Virus record (IMG/VR): IMGVR_UViG_3300031787_005522
Coordinates: 1-49,882 of that record
Source of the DNA: a virus
Length of the DNA stretch: 49,882 nt
Strand: one strand, 5' to 3'
The notes beneath the pieces are model-generated. The model ran no database searches, had not been told where the DNA came from, and saw only the letters and a list, made by a program, of their open reading frames with translations. How positions within the stretch are numbered: the stretch's first letter is position 1; each line of letters begins with the position of its first letter. The position numbers and the translations under genes are program-made. This document shows, piece after piece, positions 15,591 through 23,891 of this stretch.

Positions 15591-16758
15591 TTGTTCTTGT
15601 TTTTCTAATTAGGCTGAGATCCTCGTCGTAAAACACAACTAAATCAGTTGCATCAAGAGTATAAGTTTGTACAGAATTGTTTGATCTCAAACTAGATAAC
15701 CCTAAAACAGCCATTGGCTGCCAATCGCTACGCAGTAGCAGTTTTGGCAGTTTATTCTTACTAATATACACAACTTTAGTACTTTTGTCAAGCCAATTGT
15801 TTAAGTTATTGTCTTTAATGAAATTATTTAGATTGTACTCTGTCTTTTTGTCATTTTCAATTCTAAACAACACAGTCTGCTCTGCGCTGGAATAAACATT
15901 GGACACAGCGTTATATATTGCAGAAACTTGGGTCAATGAGTTTTCCTCGTCCACCAGCACCAGCAAAGGAAAGCGTTGCAGTTGATACAATACTTCAACC
16001 ACTTCGTGTAGTTTGTATTTTGTTGGGCTAACAGCAATCTGTCCATCTTGTCTATACAACATTTCGCCAAGCAGTCCGTTGGGTTGATCAAACTCAAAAC
16101 GAGCAATACCGTAACGTTCTCTACGGTCAAAATACATCATAAGATTGCTGCTGTTTAACGGGCCCAGTTCTGATTCCATTAACTCGATTGCAGATGATCT
16201 AAAGTTACGCAGTTCGTTGTTGTATACACCCGGAATAAGATTTGCACTCTCTGCACGAACTTCTTTGATTTTTTCGTAGTGTTCGAGTAAATCGGGCTCA
16301 ATGTAAAAACTTTTTTCTTTAAATTTTTCTACTACTGCTTCCGCAGTTAGTTCGTTGAATTTAAAATAATGCTCGTGAGAACCTTTTTCGTGTTTGTAAA
16401 AACGTCGTAACTTTGATGCAAGTTCTTCAATCAACACAATAGTTTTTTTGTTAAACGGAAACCGAACAGATATCATTCCGTTGCTGTTAACAGTGACAGT
16501 TTTTGTTCTGTCAACTGAACGTAGAGGCTGACGCAGTGTGTCGAGTGCTGATTCAAAATCGGCAGGTGTTTCAAACTCCAACACTATCTGTTCTTGATAT
16601 GCACGTATCTTATTTTTTGCAAGTTCGAACTGAAGATCAGTTAATGCAGTATTACGAGCAATTTGTCGTGCAATACTATAAAGAATACCTTTATCAGAGA
16701 CAGAGGCAATGTCAGATAGTTTTATAAACTCAATGATGTCTTCGATGTTTTTTAGCAT
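15577..16758 (-). CDS. Conserved phage protein upstream of uvsW, unknown function
   Basis: The 393-aa protein has no motif that I can assign. The C-terminal half has alternating hydrophobic and polar strands: FPLLVLVDEENSL, TKVVYISKNKLPKLL, PMAVLGLSSLRS and ATDLVVFYDEDL. This is the look of a nucleotide-binding alpha/beta fold, perhaps a helicase-like domain without a Walker A loop. The 14-nt overlap with uvsW suggests co-translation and a role in recombination or late replication. This is inference only. Confidence 0.72.
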   Translation of the reverse strand: MLKNIEDIIEFIKLSDIASVSDKGILYSIARQIARNTALTDLQFELAKNKIRAYQEQIVLEFETPADFESALDTLRQPLRSVDRTKTVTVNSNGMISVRFPFNKKTIVLIEELASKLRRFYKHEKGSHEHYFKFNELTAEAVVEKFKEKSFYIEPDLLEHYEKIKEVRAESANLIPGVYNNELRNFRSSAIELMESELGPLNSSNLMMYFDRRERYGIARFEFDQPNGLLGEMLYRQDGQIAVSPTKYKLHEVVEVLYQLQRFPLLVLVDEENSLTQVSAIYNAVSNVYSSAEQTVLFRIENDKKTEYNLNNFIKDNNLNNWLDKSTKVVYISKNKLPKLLLRSDWQPMAVLGLSSLRSNNSVQTYTLDATDLVVFYDEDLSLIRKTRTNGHY

Positions 16759-16760
16759 AC

Positions 16761-17621
16761 CTAAATTGTAACATTTTCAAGTTTGGGTGTCAATCTCTTT
16801 AACGGCAATCCTTGACGTATTTCATCTACTGTCCATTCAGTGTATGCGTAATCGTTGAGCCATTGTGCTCTGTCTGGCTTTGCAGGGTTTTCAATATCAG
16901 CAAAATCTTGCGTTGCAACATCCCATGCTAGACTACCGGGTCCTACGATTGCAGGTATTCCTGCAATAACGCTTTGTGGGCCAGGATTTGAACTCCAACT
17001 AACTGTTGTCCAAACTCTCGAGAATGCCAAATCAAAATTATCATAAGATCCAGAAATCTGTACAGGATCTTGTCTATACACATTTTTTAATCCGCGTTCG
17101 ATATGCGGCAATGGACAACGAGGATGTGGTCTAAAAATTATTGGACGTTCGGTATATTGTCTAATAGTGTCGATGGTTTCAATTACCCAGTTGCTTATAA
17201 TAGGCATATCTTGCCATTGTAAACTTTTGTTATGTTGTCCGCAAAGTAATACAAATTCGCCGTTGTCTTTCCAATTAGACAATTTTAAACCCAAGCGAGT
17301 AGCACGATTTTCGTTGTTGTTAGTGGGCCCAAAATAAGCATTACGATTGATTCCGTTGATGCCTACTTTCCAAGTTGTTCCTCTATGTATACCACCTATT
17401 TCTAATACTACTACGTTTCTTCCTGTTTTACGATAATAATCCCACACAGGTTTATTTCCCGACATACGCCCATTCCAAAGAACACTCCATATAACAGCAA
17501 CATCGCAGTGCATGTCGCTTTCACAAACTGTATGCCCTGCTGCTACTAAACTTTGTTCAAATGCTTCAAATACAGGTTTACTGTTTAGTGCGCCATATTC
17601 TTTGAATAGACTAAATTTCAT
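16761..17621 (-). CDS. KpsC/KpsS-like surface-polysaccharide transferase, copy 1
   Basis: The 286-aa protein has the Rossmann-like C-terminal half of capsule-type transferases: RPIIFRPHPRCPLP, then WTTVSWSSNPGPQSVIAGIPAIVGP, followed by a DVATQDFADIENPAKPDRAQW block. The same layout appears in the two related genes at 18484-19413 and 19400-20275, so these are diverged paralogues. Capsule proteins KpsC and KpsS of this general type transfer KDO, which fits the kdsA and kdsB genes nearby. The start ATG has a GGAG ribosome-binding site. The family assignment rests on motif resemblance and is moderate. Confidence 0.65.
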   Translation of the reverse strand: MKFSLFKEYGALNSKPVFEAFEQSLVAAGHTVCESDMHCDVAVIWSVLWNGRMSGNKPVWDYYRKTGRNVVVLEIGGIHRGTTWKVGINGINRNAYFGPTNNNENRATRLGLKLSNWKDNGEFVLLCGQHNKSLQWQDMPIISNWVIETIDTIRQYTERPIIFRPHPRCPLPHIERGLKNVYRQDPVQISGSYDNFDLAFSRVWTTVSWSSNPGPQSVIAGIPAIVGPGSLAWDVATQDFADIENPAKPDRAQWLNDYAYTEWTVDEIRQGLPLKRLTPKLENVTI

Positions 17622-17623
17622 TG

Positions 17624-17631
17624 GTTAAATA
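17624..17631 (+). promoter_or_regulatory. Late-like box GTTAAATA (plus)
   Basis: GTTAAATA lies 28 nt upstream of the plus-strand glycosyltransferase at 17660. An inverted copy on the minus strand is 9 nt away, giving a divergent pair in the 38-bp gap. Confidence 0.4.
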
Positions 17632-17640
17632 CTCCAGTAT

Positions 17641-17648
17641 TATTTAAC
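17641..17648 (-). promoter_or_regulatory. Late-like box GTTAAATA (minus)
   Basis: The minus strand reads GTTAAATA 19 nt upstream of the gene starting at 17621, with GGAG between. It mirrors the plus-strand box at 17624-17631. Confidence 0.4.
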
Positions 17649-17659
17649 AAGGATTTAAT

Positions 17660-18496
17660 ATGACAAATATCACTGTGGTTACAACATTTCACCAAGCCGG
17701 CTTGGAGTTATACGGTCAACGATTCTTAGATAGTTTTGCCAAGCGAGTTGACAAACGTATCAAGTTATTGGTTTACACTGAAAATTGTAACCCAGTTAAT
17801 CCCGATCCCGATCAAGTTATTATTTTAAATGCTGCTGACTCGTTGACTAAATTAAATGCGTTTAAATCACGTTGGAGAGATGTGCCCAAAGCAAATGGAA
17901 AATGTCCGTGGCCGGAGCGTAGACCAAGAGATTGGAATAAAGAGTTTAAGTGGAATGCTGTAAGATTTGCCAACAAAGTTTATGCAGTATTTGATGCATG
18001 TAACCGAAGCAGCGATTGGTGTGTATGGATGGATGCTGATACATTTGTACATTCAGATTGGAGTTATGAAGAATTTAAGAGTCTTCTTCCAGACACAAGT
18101 TGGATTACATATGTAGGGCGTGGAAAGGGTTCGCAAACTTGGCCAGAGTGTGGATTTTATGGGTTAAATTTAAAAAATGGTGTATGTCAAGAATTTCTTG
18201 TTGAATTCGAACGTTCTTACGAAGATGCTGACAACGGAATATTTTTATTAGATGAATGGCATGATAGTTTTGTGTTTGGAACAATTTTAAATCAGATGAA
18301 AAATCGTCATCCTAATGTACTTGATTACAGTGCTGAAATGTATCTAACACAAGCAAAAACAGGCGGTGGTGGTCATCCGTTGATTAATACCAAATTAGGT
18401 CAATGGATAGATCACATGAAGGGCGATCGAAAAACATTAGGAAAAAGCAAATCTTCAGATATTATGGTTAAAAGAAAAGAAGGTTACTGGCAATAA
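17660..18496 (+). CDS. GT-A-type glycosyltransferase
   Basis: The 278-aa protein begins with a typical beta-strand (NITVVTTFHQAGLELYG) and carries a metal-binding DxD motif, WMDADTFV (Asp125, Asp127), followed by an aromatic acceptor region (TWPECGFYGLN) and a late DEWHDSFVF segment. This is the fold of a nucleotide-sugar-dependent GT-A transferase. It is a lone plus-strand gene among minus-strand sugar genes, with an AAGGA ribosome-binding site. It converges with the next gene with a 13-bp overlap. The donor and acceptor are unknown; a surface or virion glycan is likely. Confidence 0.82.
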   Translation: MTNITVVTTFHQAGLELYGQRFLDSFAKRVDKRIKLLVYTENCNPVNPDPDQVIILNAADSLTKLNAFKSRWRDVPKANGKCPWPERRPRDWNKEFKWNAVRFANKVYAVFDACNRSSDWCVWMDADTFVHSDWSYEEFKSLLPDTSWITYVGRGKGSQTWPECGFYGLNLKNGVCQEFLVEFERSYEDADNGIFLLDEWHDSFVFGTILNQMKNRHPNVLDYSAEMYLTQAKTGGGGHPLINTKLGQWIDHMKGDRKTLGKSKSSDIMVKRKEGYWQ

Positions 18497-19413
18497 TTTC
18501 TCATATGACGCCAGGCTGAGCCGTCCTCGAGTTCACTAAACTTCCAATGAAACATCGATATTCTTTCTAGCCATTGTTGTCTATCAAAATCTTCTGGATT
18601 TTCTATTTTACTAAAGTCTGTATTAGCAACATCTTTACACTGACTGTTCTCTGGGTCGGTTATAAATCCACGATATCCCTTGATAATAGGTCCTACAATT
18701 GCACTGCTATTATGATTAACCACTGCCCAGGCATTTGATAAATCGGTTTCTAAAGAATTGTTAAAATTACTGATTGATACATTCGGCAAGTTTTTTATTA
18801 AAGTTTTTTTAGGATCTAAATAAGTTTTAGACTGCTTATCTCCGGGATGAGATCTTATTAAAATTGGTCTGTTTGAATATTGTCTAATTTTTTTAATTGT
18901 GTTTAGAGCCCATTGTTGTGTGTCTATACCACTCATGCTCCACCCGCCGTTTCTTTGTAACATCAGCAGTATATGTTTGCCTTGTGTTTTTACGTTTTCT
19001 ATGTTGATGTTACAATCTTTAGATATTTGTTGCCATCTAGCAGGATTTACTTTATCGTCGCAATAGATTCCTGTATTAGGAAAAACTCCGTTGAAACTAT
19101 ATCGTAGATATCCGTGAGGATTGATTTTGTTTGAATACAAAAACAAATTTGCATCAGCAACCACCACATACTTTTTGTTTTTTATCTGAGTATCGATTAT
19201 TTGTTTTCTTAACTTTAAATGCGGCGAGGAAATATCGTCATAGACCCACCCTTGTATTACACCTACATCTGCAGGTAATACTTCGCCGTTATTTTCTATT
19301 ATTCCTTCGTCGCTGTTTTTTACAACACCGGTAATAAATTTTAATAAAAGTTCTGTTTTTTGTTGATTGGTATTTTTTGCTGGAACAGTTTTAAGATAAC
19401 TAACTATCTTCAT
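18484..19413 (-). CDS. KpsC/KpsS-like surface-polysaccharide transferase, copy 2
   Basis: The 309-aa protein shares the layout of copy 1: RPILIRSHPGDKQS, then AWAVVNHNSSAIVGPIIKGYRGF, and DFSKIENPEDFDRQQW near the end. Its N-terminal third differs from copy 1 and holds a VIQGWVYDDISS region. The C-terminal 13 bp overlap the convergent glycosyltransferase. Its ATG overlaps the end of copy 3 by 14 nt. A role in transferring a sugar to a surface glycan is inferred. Confidence 0.65.
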   Translation of the reverse strand: MKIVSYLKTVPAKNTNQQKTELLLKFITGVVKNSDEGIIENNGEVLPADVGVIQGWVYDDISSPHLKLRKQIIDTQIKNKKYVVVADANLFLYSNKINPHGYLRYSFNGVFPNTGIYCDDKVNPARWQQISKDCNINIENVKTQGKHILLMLQRNGGWSMSGIDTQQWALNTIKKIRQYSNRPILIRSHPGDKQSKTYLDPKKTLIKNLPNVSISNFNNSLETDLSNAWAVVNHNSSAIVGPIIKGYRGFITDPENSQCKDVANTDFSKIENPEDFDRQQWLERISMFHWKFSELEDGSAWRHMRNYCQ

Positions 19414-20212
19414 TTAATATGCTCCATGCAAATCCATTCTGCATTTCAGTAGAATTAAACTGGCAATAAGACAAGTGTGCTGCAAATCGAACAGTTTCTT
19501 CTTTAGTAGGCAAATATAAACTGTTAATATCTTTGAGTGCAGTATTACATAATACAGAAGCAGCGTTTGGTGCTAATGCAATAGCCGGTACACTGTAAAG
19601 TAATGCTTCTGTTGCTGCAATGCTGTTAAATGTAACCAAGCAGTATGCATCATCTAATGCATCCCAAATTGTATTAGTCGTAACTCTTTCAGAACGATCA
19701 GGTTTAATTCTAACTTCAATTGGACGATCGGTATATGTCTTGATCTCATCAATTGTTTCCTTTAACCAATCGTCAAGATCTTTTTTGTAGTATTTCATTA
19801 CTTTGTCAGATGGCGGACATATTAAAATTTTATTGCCAGTCTGACTGTTTCTGTTTTTGTATTTCCAGTTTAACTTTCTTAGTCTGTCGAGATCTCTGTC
19901 TTTTATAGGTCCTAAGTTTTGTAATGCATTTTTAGTAATACGATGATAGTCTTTTTTTGTACTAGGTTGAATATAGCCAGAATCAACAGCATAAAAATCT
20001 ATTTTATTTTCTAAACAATATTTTATAGCTTTCTGGCCACTGCCGCCTAGTCCACGAATTACCAGGGTGTTGCCGGTGCCTTTTTTTAATTCAAAATTAC
20101 ATATACGTCCACCCGACCCCATTATAAATGATTGAAGATAAGGGTCATATTGTAATCCCTTGGCTTCGTAGTTAAATCCATCGGATGCAATTGCTGCAAC
20201 TTTTATTCCCAT
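19400..20212 (-). CDS. KpsC/KpsS-like surface-polysaccharide transferase, copy 3
   Basis: The protein of about 270 aa carries RPIEVRIKPDRS and AYCLVTFNSIAATEALLYSVPAIAL, the same two blocks as copies 1 and 2, and an N-terminal region with GTGNTLVIRGLGGSGQKAI. I choose the ATG at 20212 because a strong AAGGAGG lies 11 nt upstream. The frame stays open a further ~140 nt upstream without an ATG, back to a run of ten adenines in the preceding gene, so a longer or fused form is possible. A TTG at 20275 is the alternative start. Confidence 0.65.
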   Translation of the reverse strand: MGIKVAAIASDGFNYEAKGLQYDPYLQSFIMGSGGRICNFELKKGTGNTLVIRGLGGSGQKAIKYCLENKIDFYAVDSGYIQPSTKKDYHRITKNALQNLGPIKDRDLDRLRKLNWKYKNRNSQTGNKILICPPSDKVMKYYKKDLDDWLKETIDEIKTYTDRPIEVRIKPDRSERVTTNTIWDALDDAYCLVTFNSIAATEALLYSVPAIALAPNAASVLCNTALKDINSLYLPTKEETVRFAAHLSYCQFNSTEMQNGFAWSILNEDS

Positions 20213-20349
20213 AAACGCATCAACCTCCTTCTTAAAATCTGTGTCATCATAAATCTCATGTTCAGGATCGACCAACGTATTTAAATATGACTTTAAAATA
20301 GATTTAACAGTTTTTGTAAATGTTAAATCGTCAATTGTCTTAGGTCTCT
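20213..20349 (-). other. Open, protein-like frame between two sugar genes, out of frame with the upstream gene
   Basis: No ATG-started gene occupies these 137 bases, but the frame of the downstream transferase continues through them with a protein-like sequence (ELERPKTIDDLTF, TVKSILKSYLNTL). The upstream gene leaves this frame at a run of ten A on the minus strand (20371-20380), where it reads VQKKNLQKS and stops. The segment is either the displaced C-terminus of the upstream enzyme or an N-terminal extension of the downstream one. Confidence 0.55.
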
Positions 20350-21090
20350 CTAACTCTTTTGTAAATTTTTTTTTTGAACTTCTAATTCGTTTCTTAAGTA
20401 TAGTCTTTCAACACGATACCATTCGTTAGCATATTCGCAGTTTTCGTATTGTTTAAACCATGGGCCACCTTCTGTATAATGTAATGCTTTAGGTGATCCG
20501 TCTTTGGGTTCTTTATACCATCCTACAAGCCAATTGTATTCGTGACTTAGTTTTCCAATTTCTTCATTGTCGAGCCAACTAAATCTATGCAAGAAGGCAC
20601 CGGTTTTATGAGGATCATTTACAAAATCCTTTGTAACCTGTTTATTACTAGGATGTCCGCAGTTTATAAGCATCATGCTTGACCAATTTTTTCTTGGATA
20701 TTGAGTTTGTTTCTGTCCATCCATCTTAACACCTTCTTCGGGTGTATAATCGTGCTGGGCACACATGATGGCGTATTTGTCGTCAGCTTGATCGAATATA
20801 TTTTTTACATCGTCAAGAAATACAAAATCACAATCGATAAACAATGCCCATCCGTCAAAGTTGTTTAGTTCTGGAATTAAAAATCTAGTAAAGGTAAATT
20901 CGGTTGCAGCAAGAGCATCTACATCTCTCCAATACAATCCGTCTTTTCTAAGTATCTTTTGCTTTAATGGAATAACTTCAACTGGAACACTTGCAAGATT
21001 TTCTATACTTAACTTAGCAACTTGATATGCAATATCTTCTCTGCTGTCCCAACCTATGTAAACTCTTAACGGATTAACTTCTACGTTCAA
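20350..21090 (-). CDS. Glycosyltransferase (GT8-like, DxD)
   Basis: The protein has VYIGWDSREDIAYQVAKLS at the N-terminus and the metal-binding ALFIDCDFVFLDDV (DxD). It also has a TFTRFLIPEL block and a late KALHYTEGGPWF motif. These are typical of GT8-like sugar transferases. The start is uncertain: GTG at 21105, GTG at 21096 or TTG at 21090. I prefer TTG 21090, which has GGAG 7 nt upstream. The C-terminus reads through nine of ten adenines and stops soon after; a one-base slip there would fuse it to the next transferase. Confidence 0.8.
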   Translation of the reverse strand: MNVEVNPLRVYIGWDSREDIAYQVAKLSIENLASVPVEVIPLKQKILRKDGLYWRDVDALAATEFTFTRFLIPELNNFDGWALFIDCDFVFLDDVKNIFDQADDKYAIMCAQHDYTPEEGVKMDGQKQTQYPRKNWSSMMLINCGHPSNKQVTKDFVNDPHKTGAFLHRFSWLDNEEIGKLSHEYNWLVGWYKEPKDGSPKALHYTEGGPWFKQYENCEYANEWYRVERLYLRNELEVQKKNLQKS

Positions 21091-21847
21091 TATCACTCTC
21101 CACACACTCTTCGCCGTATTGCACTTCTAAAATGTGGCATAATTCATCTGTACAATTATAGGCCTTGTGCCATACTTTATTTTCTATTATGTAGCCCGAA
21201 CTTAATTCTGACAATGTAATTTTTTGACTGATATTATTGTATTCTGTTTCTAAAATACATTTGCCTTTGAGAACATACCAATGTTCAGATCTTAAAAAAT
21301 GTCTTTGCATTGAAAGACTCTTTCCAGGTTCGATAACTAGTTCTTTTACTTTATAGCCAGGCTTGTCGTCAAGCACTCTATACCAACCCCAATTACGCAC
21401 TGTCTTTGGATTTTTCCATTCTTCTAGAATCCAACTGCTGCTATTCTTTTTGTCGTCGCCGCCCACGCTCCATGCAAATTCTACCCTTGGATGATTTCCG
21501 TATTTGATTACTTCAGGTATATTTCCTGGATTTCTGTCGCCGCCATTGGCTACAATTATCTTTGTGTCCATTCCTGTCAAGTCAAGAATTTTTTCTATAC
21601 AATGATTACTGCTGCCAATTTCATCATCTTCAAAACCTAAAACTTGATCAACCATTCTAAGATTTCGAATAATGTTTGTTCTTTCTGCAAAAGGCATAAA
21701 TGGTCTGCCTTTTTTTCTAACTAACCATGCGTCAGAATTTACACCAACCCATAATTCGTCACCTAATTTTTTAGCTTCTTCAAAATAAGAAACATGTCCG
21801 CTGTGTAAAGGGTCAAAGCCGCCTGAAACTAATACTATTGTTTTCAT
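21074..21847 (-). CDS. Nucleotidyltransferase fused to a mannose-6-phosphate-isomerase-type cupin
   Basis: Residues ~1-130 are a cytidylyltransferase-like domain of the RfaE/TagD type, with GGFDPLHSGH at 9-18 (HxGH nucleotide site) and GVNSD. Residues ~150-257 are a cupin that resembles the C-terminal isomerase domain of ManC/AlgA: NWGWYRVLDD (152-161), then LSMQRHFLRSEHWYVLKG (His183, His189) and VWHKAY. The first half should activate a phosphosugar or polyol and the second may isomerise or sense it. The fusion is uncommon in my experience. The protein lies amid glycosyltransferases and methyltransferases. The substrate is unknown. Confidence 0.83.
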   Translation of the reverse strand: MKTIVLVSGGFDPLHSGHVSYFEEAKKLGDELWVGVNSDAWLVRKKGRPFMPFAERTNIIRNLRMVDQVLGFEDDEIGSSNHCIEKILDLTGMDTKIIVANGGDRNPGNIPEVIKYGNHPRVEFAWSVGGDDKKNSSSWILEEWKNPKTVRNWGWYRVLDDKPGYKVKELVIEPGKSLSMQRHFLRSEHWYVLKGKCILETEYNNISQKITLSELSSGYIIENKVWHKAYNCTDELCHILEVQYGEECVESDIERRS

Positions 21848-21859
21848 AAAAATATTTAA

Positions 21860-22483
21860 TCAACTCCACCCGAATATGTAGTCTTTTCTGATATTGGTGA
21901 TTTCTTTTGCGCCATGGTTTTTTAAATAAGTACCTGCACAATACTCTGTATCAGGATGCTGCTCAACAACAATGATGGGTTTGTATTTTAGAATGGTTTC
22001 AATACCACCTTTTAATACTTCTAATTCGTATCGTTCACAATCGATTTTAAGAAGGCCGAACTTGGGTAAATTTAAGTCATCTAAACGTTTAATATCAATA
22101 GAACCCTGGCCTGTTTCGCTAACATAACTACTACCAGTGTTTTCTGCATCGTAAATCATTTCTACTTTATTGGTTACGTTGCCCAATGCATATTTGTGTA
22201 TTTCAATGTTTAGTCCTGCTACGTTACGATCCAAACAACTATATACTTGTTCTAATGGCTCAAATGCAACTACGTGATTGAACACTTTTGTTAAAGGTTT
22301 TGACCATAATCCAACATTGGCTCCTACATCAACTGCTATGTTAAAATCAGTTACATACTTATATGCTTCATCTCTAACGTCATCTTGATACTCGGGTGGC
22401 CCGCCATTTTTAATACGTTTAGCGATTAGTCTTTCAAAATGATTGTCGCTGTCTGGCATCCAATAATCATAAACTTTTTTCAT
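21860..22483 (-). CDS. FkbM-family SAM methyltransferase, copy 1
   Basis: The 207-aa protein has the SAM-binding AVDVGANVGLW (residues 50-60), VVAFEPLEQVYSCL and the FkbM signature IDIKRLDDLNLPKFGLLKIDCERYELEVLKGG. FkbM enzymes methylate hydroxyl groups on sugars or polyketides. It overlaps the start of the second copy by ATGA. A role in capping or decorating a glycan is likely in this cluster; the acceptor cannot be read. Confidence 0.88.
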   Translation of the reverse strand: MKKVYDYWMPDSDNHFERLIAKRIKNGGPPEYQDDVRDEAYKYVTDFNIAVDVGANVGLWSKPLTKVFNHVVAFEPLEQVYSCLDRNVAGLNIEIHKYALGNVTNKVEMIYDAENTGSSYVSETGQGSIDIKRLDDLNLPKFGLLKIDCERYELEVLKGGIETILKYKPIIVVEQHPDTEYCAGTYLKNHGAKEITNIRKDYIFGWS

Positions 22484-23142
22484 ACTACACCTATTAATGC
22501 ATTTTTACTGCCTACATTTTCTAATTCTCGATACCCATAGTTTTTTAATATATCAAAAACAGAATTTTTTTCTTGATTATATCTCAGTGAATGACCTTTT
22601 CTTTCGTACAAAATAACAGGTTTATATTTTTTGATAGTATCAATAGCACCTTGTATAATAAATGTTTCGTATCCTTCAACATCTATTTTTATAAAATCTA
22701 CATTTTTAAACTCAAAGGAGTCTAGTGTCTTTACTTTAATATTTCCATGCGATGTAGGATCAACATGTGTACTAAATGTTTTATTAGAATCAAAGTTAAG
22801 AGCAACAGTTTCTTCTTTATTTCCTAATCCACAATCATAGATACTGACATTATTTAATTTGAACTTTTTTGCATTTAACTTAAAACATTCATTAACTTCA
22901 GGTACAATTTCAAAACTCGAAACATGATCGAAATATTTTGACATATTATAGGTCATTAAACCGTAATTTGCTCCAATATCAATTGCATGACGAGTTTTTC
23001 CTTTTCCGCAATACTTAAATGCAGTTTCTAGATGATCTTTTTGGTATTCTAAAACATCTTTTAATCCGACTCTGTCAATGGCTCTTGATAAAGTGTTATC
23101 TCCTTTTAAAACACTCCATTCTTGAAAAATATCAATTTCCAA
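22480..23142 (-). CDS. FkbM-family SAM methyltransferase, copy 2
   Basis: The 220-aa protein has AIDIGANYG (residues 53-61), SFEIVPEV and VDFIKIDVEGYETFIIQGA, the FkbM signature. It is a diverged tandem paralogue of the neighbouring methyltransferase. The start is a TTG at 23142 with AGGA about 7 nt upstream; no ATG is available before the SAM motif. Two methyltransferases suggest two methylated positions in one sugar or two sugars. Confidence 0.87.
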   Translation of the reverse strand: MEIDIFQEWSVLKGDNTLSRAIDRVGLKDVLEYQKDHLETAFKYCGKGKTRHAIDIGANYGLMTYNMSKYFDHVSSFEIVPEVNECFKLNAKKFKLNNVSIYDCGLGNKEETVALNFDSNKTFSTHVDPTSHGNIKVKTLDSFEFKNVDFIKIDVEGYETFIIQGAIDTIKKYKPVILYERKGHSLRYNQEKNSVFDILKNYGYRELENVGSKNALIGVV

Positions 23143-23153
23143 TGTTGTTTCCT

Positions 23154-23426
23154 TTATTTTTTATTTCTTTCATTTCGAAGCATGTGTTTCTCTTGACGTA
23201 TTTCTTTGCTTTCTTTTTCCCACCACCCGTCGTCGTAGTTGTGTTTATACTGGCGGAGTTTTGCATTCATTTTTTTTGCCATTAAAAATGCTTCTTCAAG
23301 TTTGTTTTCTATGTCTTGTTTAACTTGAGTATCTGGCAAATTATCGTATATTAAATCATAAAGTTCTCTATGCACTTCGCATATAGTTCTAAACTTTTGC
23401 GTTTTATCAGTTTTAAATCCTGCCAT
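23154..23426 (-). CDS. Small basic protein upstream of the methyltransferases, unknown
   Basis: This 90-aa charged helical protein has a long central helix (KQDIENKLEEAFLMAKKMNAKL) and a very basic tail (EIRQEKHMLRNERNKK). It lies 9 bp downstream of uvsY in the recombination cluster. I do not recognise it. The composition suggests a nucleic-acid or protein-binding role. Confidence 0.7.
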   Translation of the reverse strand: MAGFKTDKTQKFRTICEVHRELYDLIYDNLPDTQVKQDIENKLEEAFLMAKKMNAKLRQYKHNYDDGWWEKESKEIRQEKHMLRNERNKK

Positions 23427-23435
23427 AATAACCCC

Positions 23436-23891
23436 TTATAAGGTAGCATCTTCCATGCCGGCTACTCTTAACTTTACTACATTAGTTATCTGCCACTGTT
23501 TTTGGTCTAACGCTTTTAAAACACCTAACCATTTGTTTCTAATAAGTGCAAATTCGTTAATAACTTTTTCGTAATCAACTACGTCTGCTTCGCCGTCGAC
23601 ATACTTTTCTACGTCTCGACTGCTTAATGCACGTTGATAGTTTTCAAGATATTTTTTAAAGAAACTACTACGAAGACGTCTTAGTTCAATATTAAGATAT
23701 TCTAGTATTGCTTCAATTTCTTGTAGTTGATTAAATCTGTGTTCGACAATACCAGGCATTTCTGCGGCTGCTCGTTCTATATTGCCTTTTAGTTTAACTT
23801 CGAGACGAGCTGTTGCCAACTCGTCTTCGAAATATATGATAGCATTCGGTATCTCTCCGATGTCTCGAGATACTTTGCTGTACCAGCCCAT
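23436..23891 (-). CDS. uvsY: UvsY recombination mediator
   Basis: UvsY loads UvsX recombinase onto gp32-covered single-stranded DNA. The 151-aa protein is close to T4 UvsY (137 aa) and has the helical pattern of the marine T4-like versions: RFNQLQEIEAILEYLNIEL, FFKKYLENYQRALSSRDVEKYV and IRNKWLGVLKALDQKQWQI. It sits two genes downstream of uvsX. Its ATG overlaps the stop of the 72-aa gene by one base. The assignment is supported by context as well as pattern. Confidence 0.85.
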   Translation of the reverse strand: MGWYSKVSRDIGEIPNAIIYFEDELATARLEVKLKGNIERAAAEMPGIVEHRFNQLQEIEAILEYLNIELRRLRSSFFKKYLENYQRALSSRDVEKYVDGEADVVDYEKVINEFALIRNKWLGVLKALDQKQWQITNVVKLRVAGMEDATL

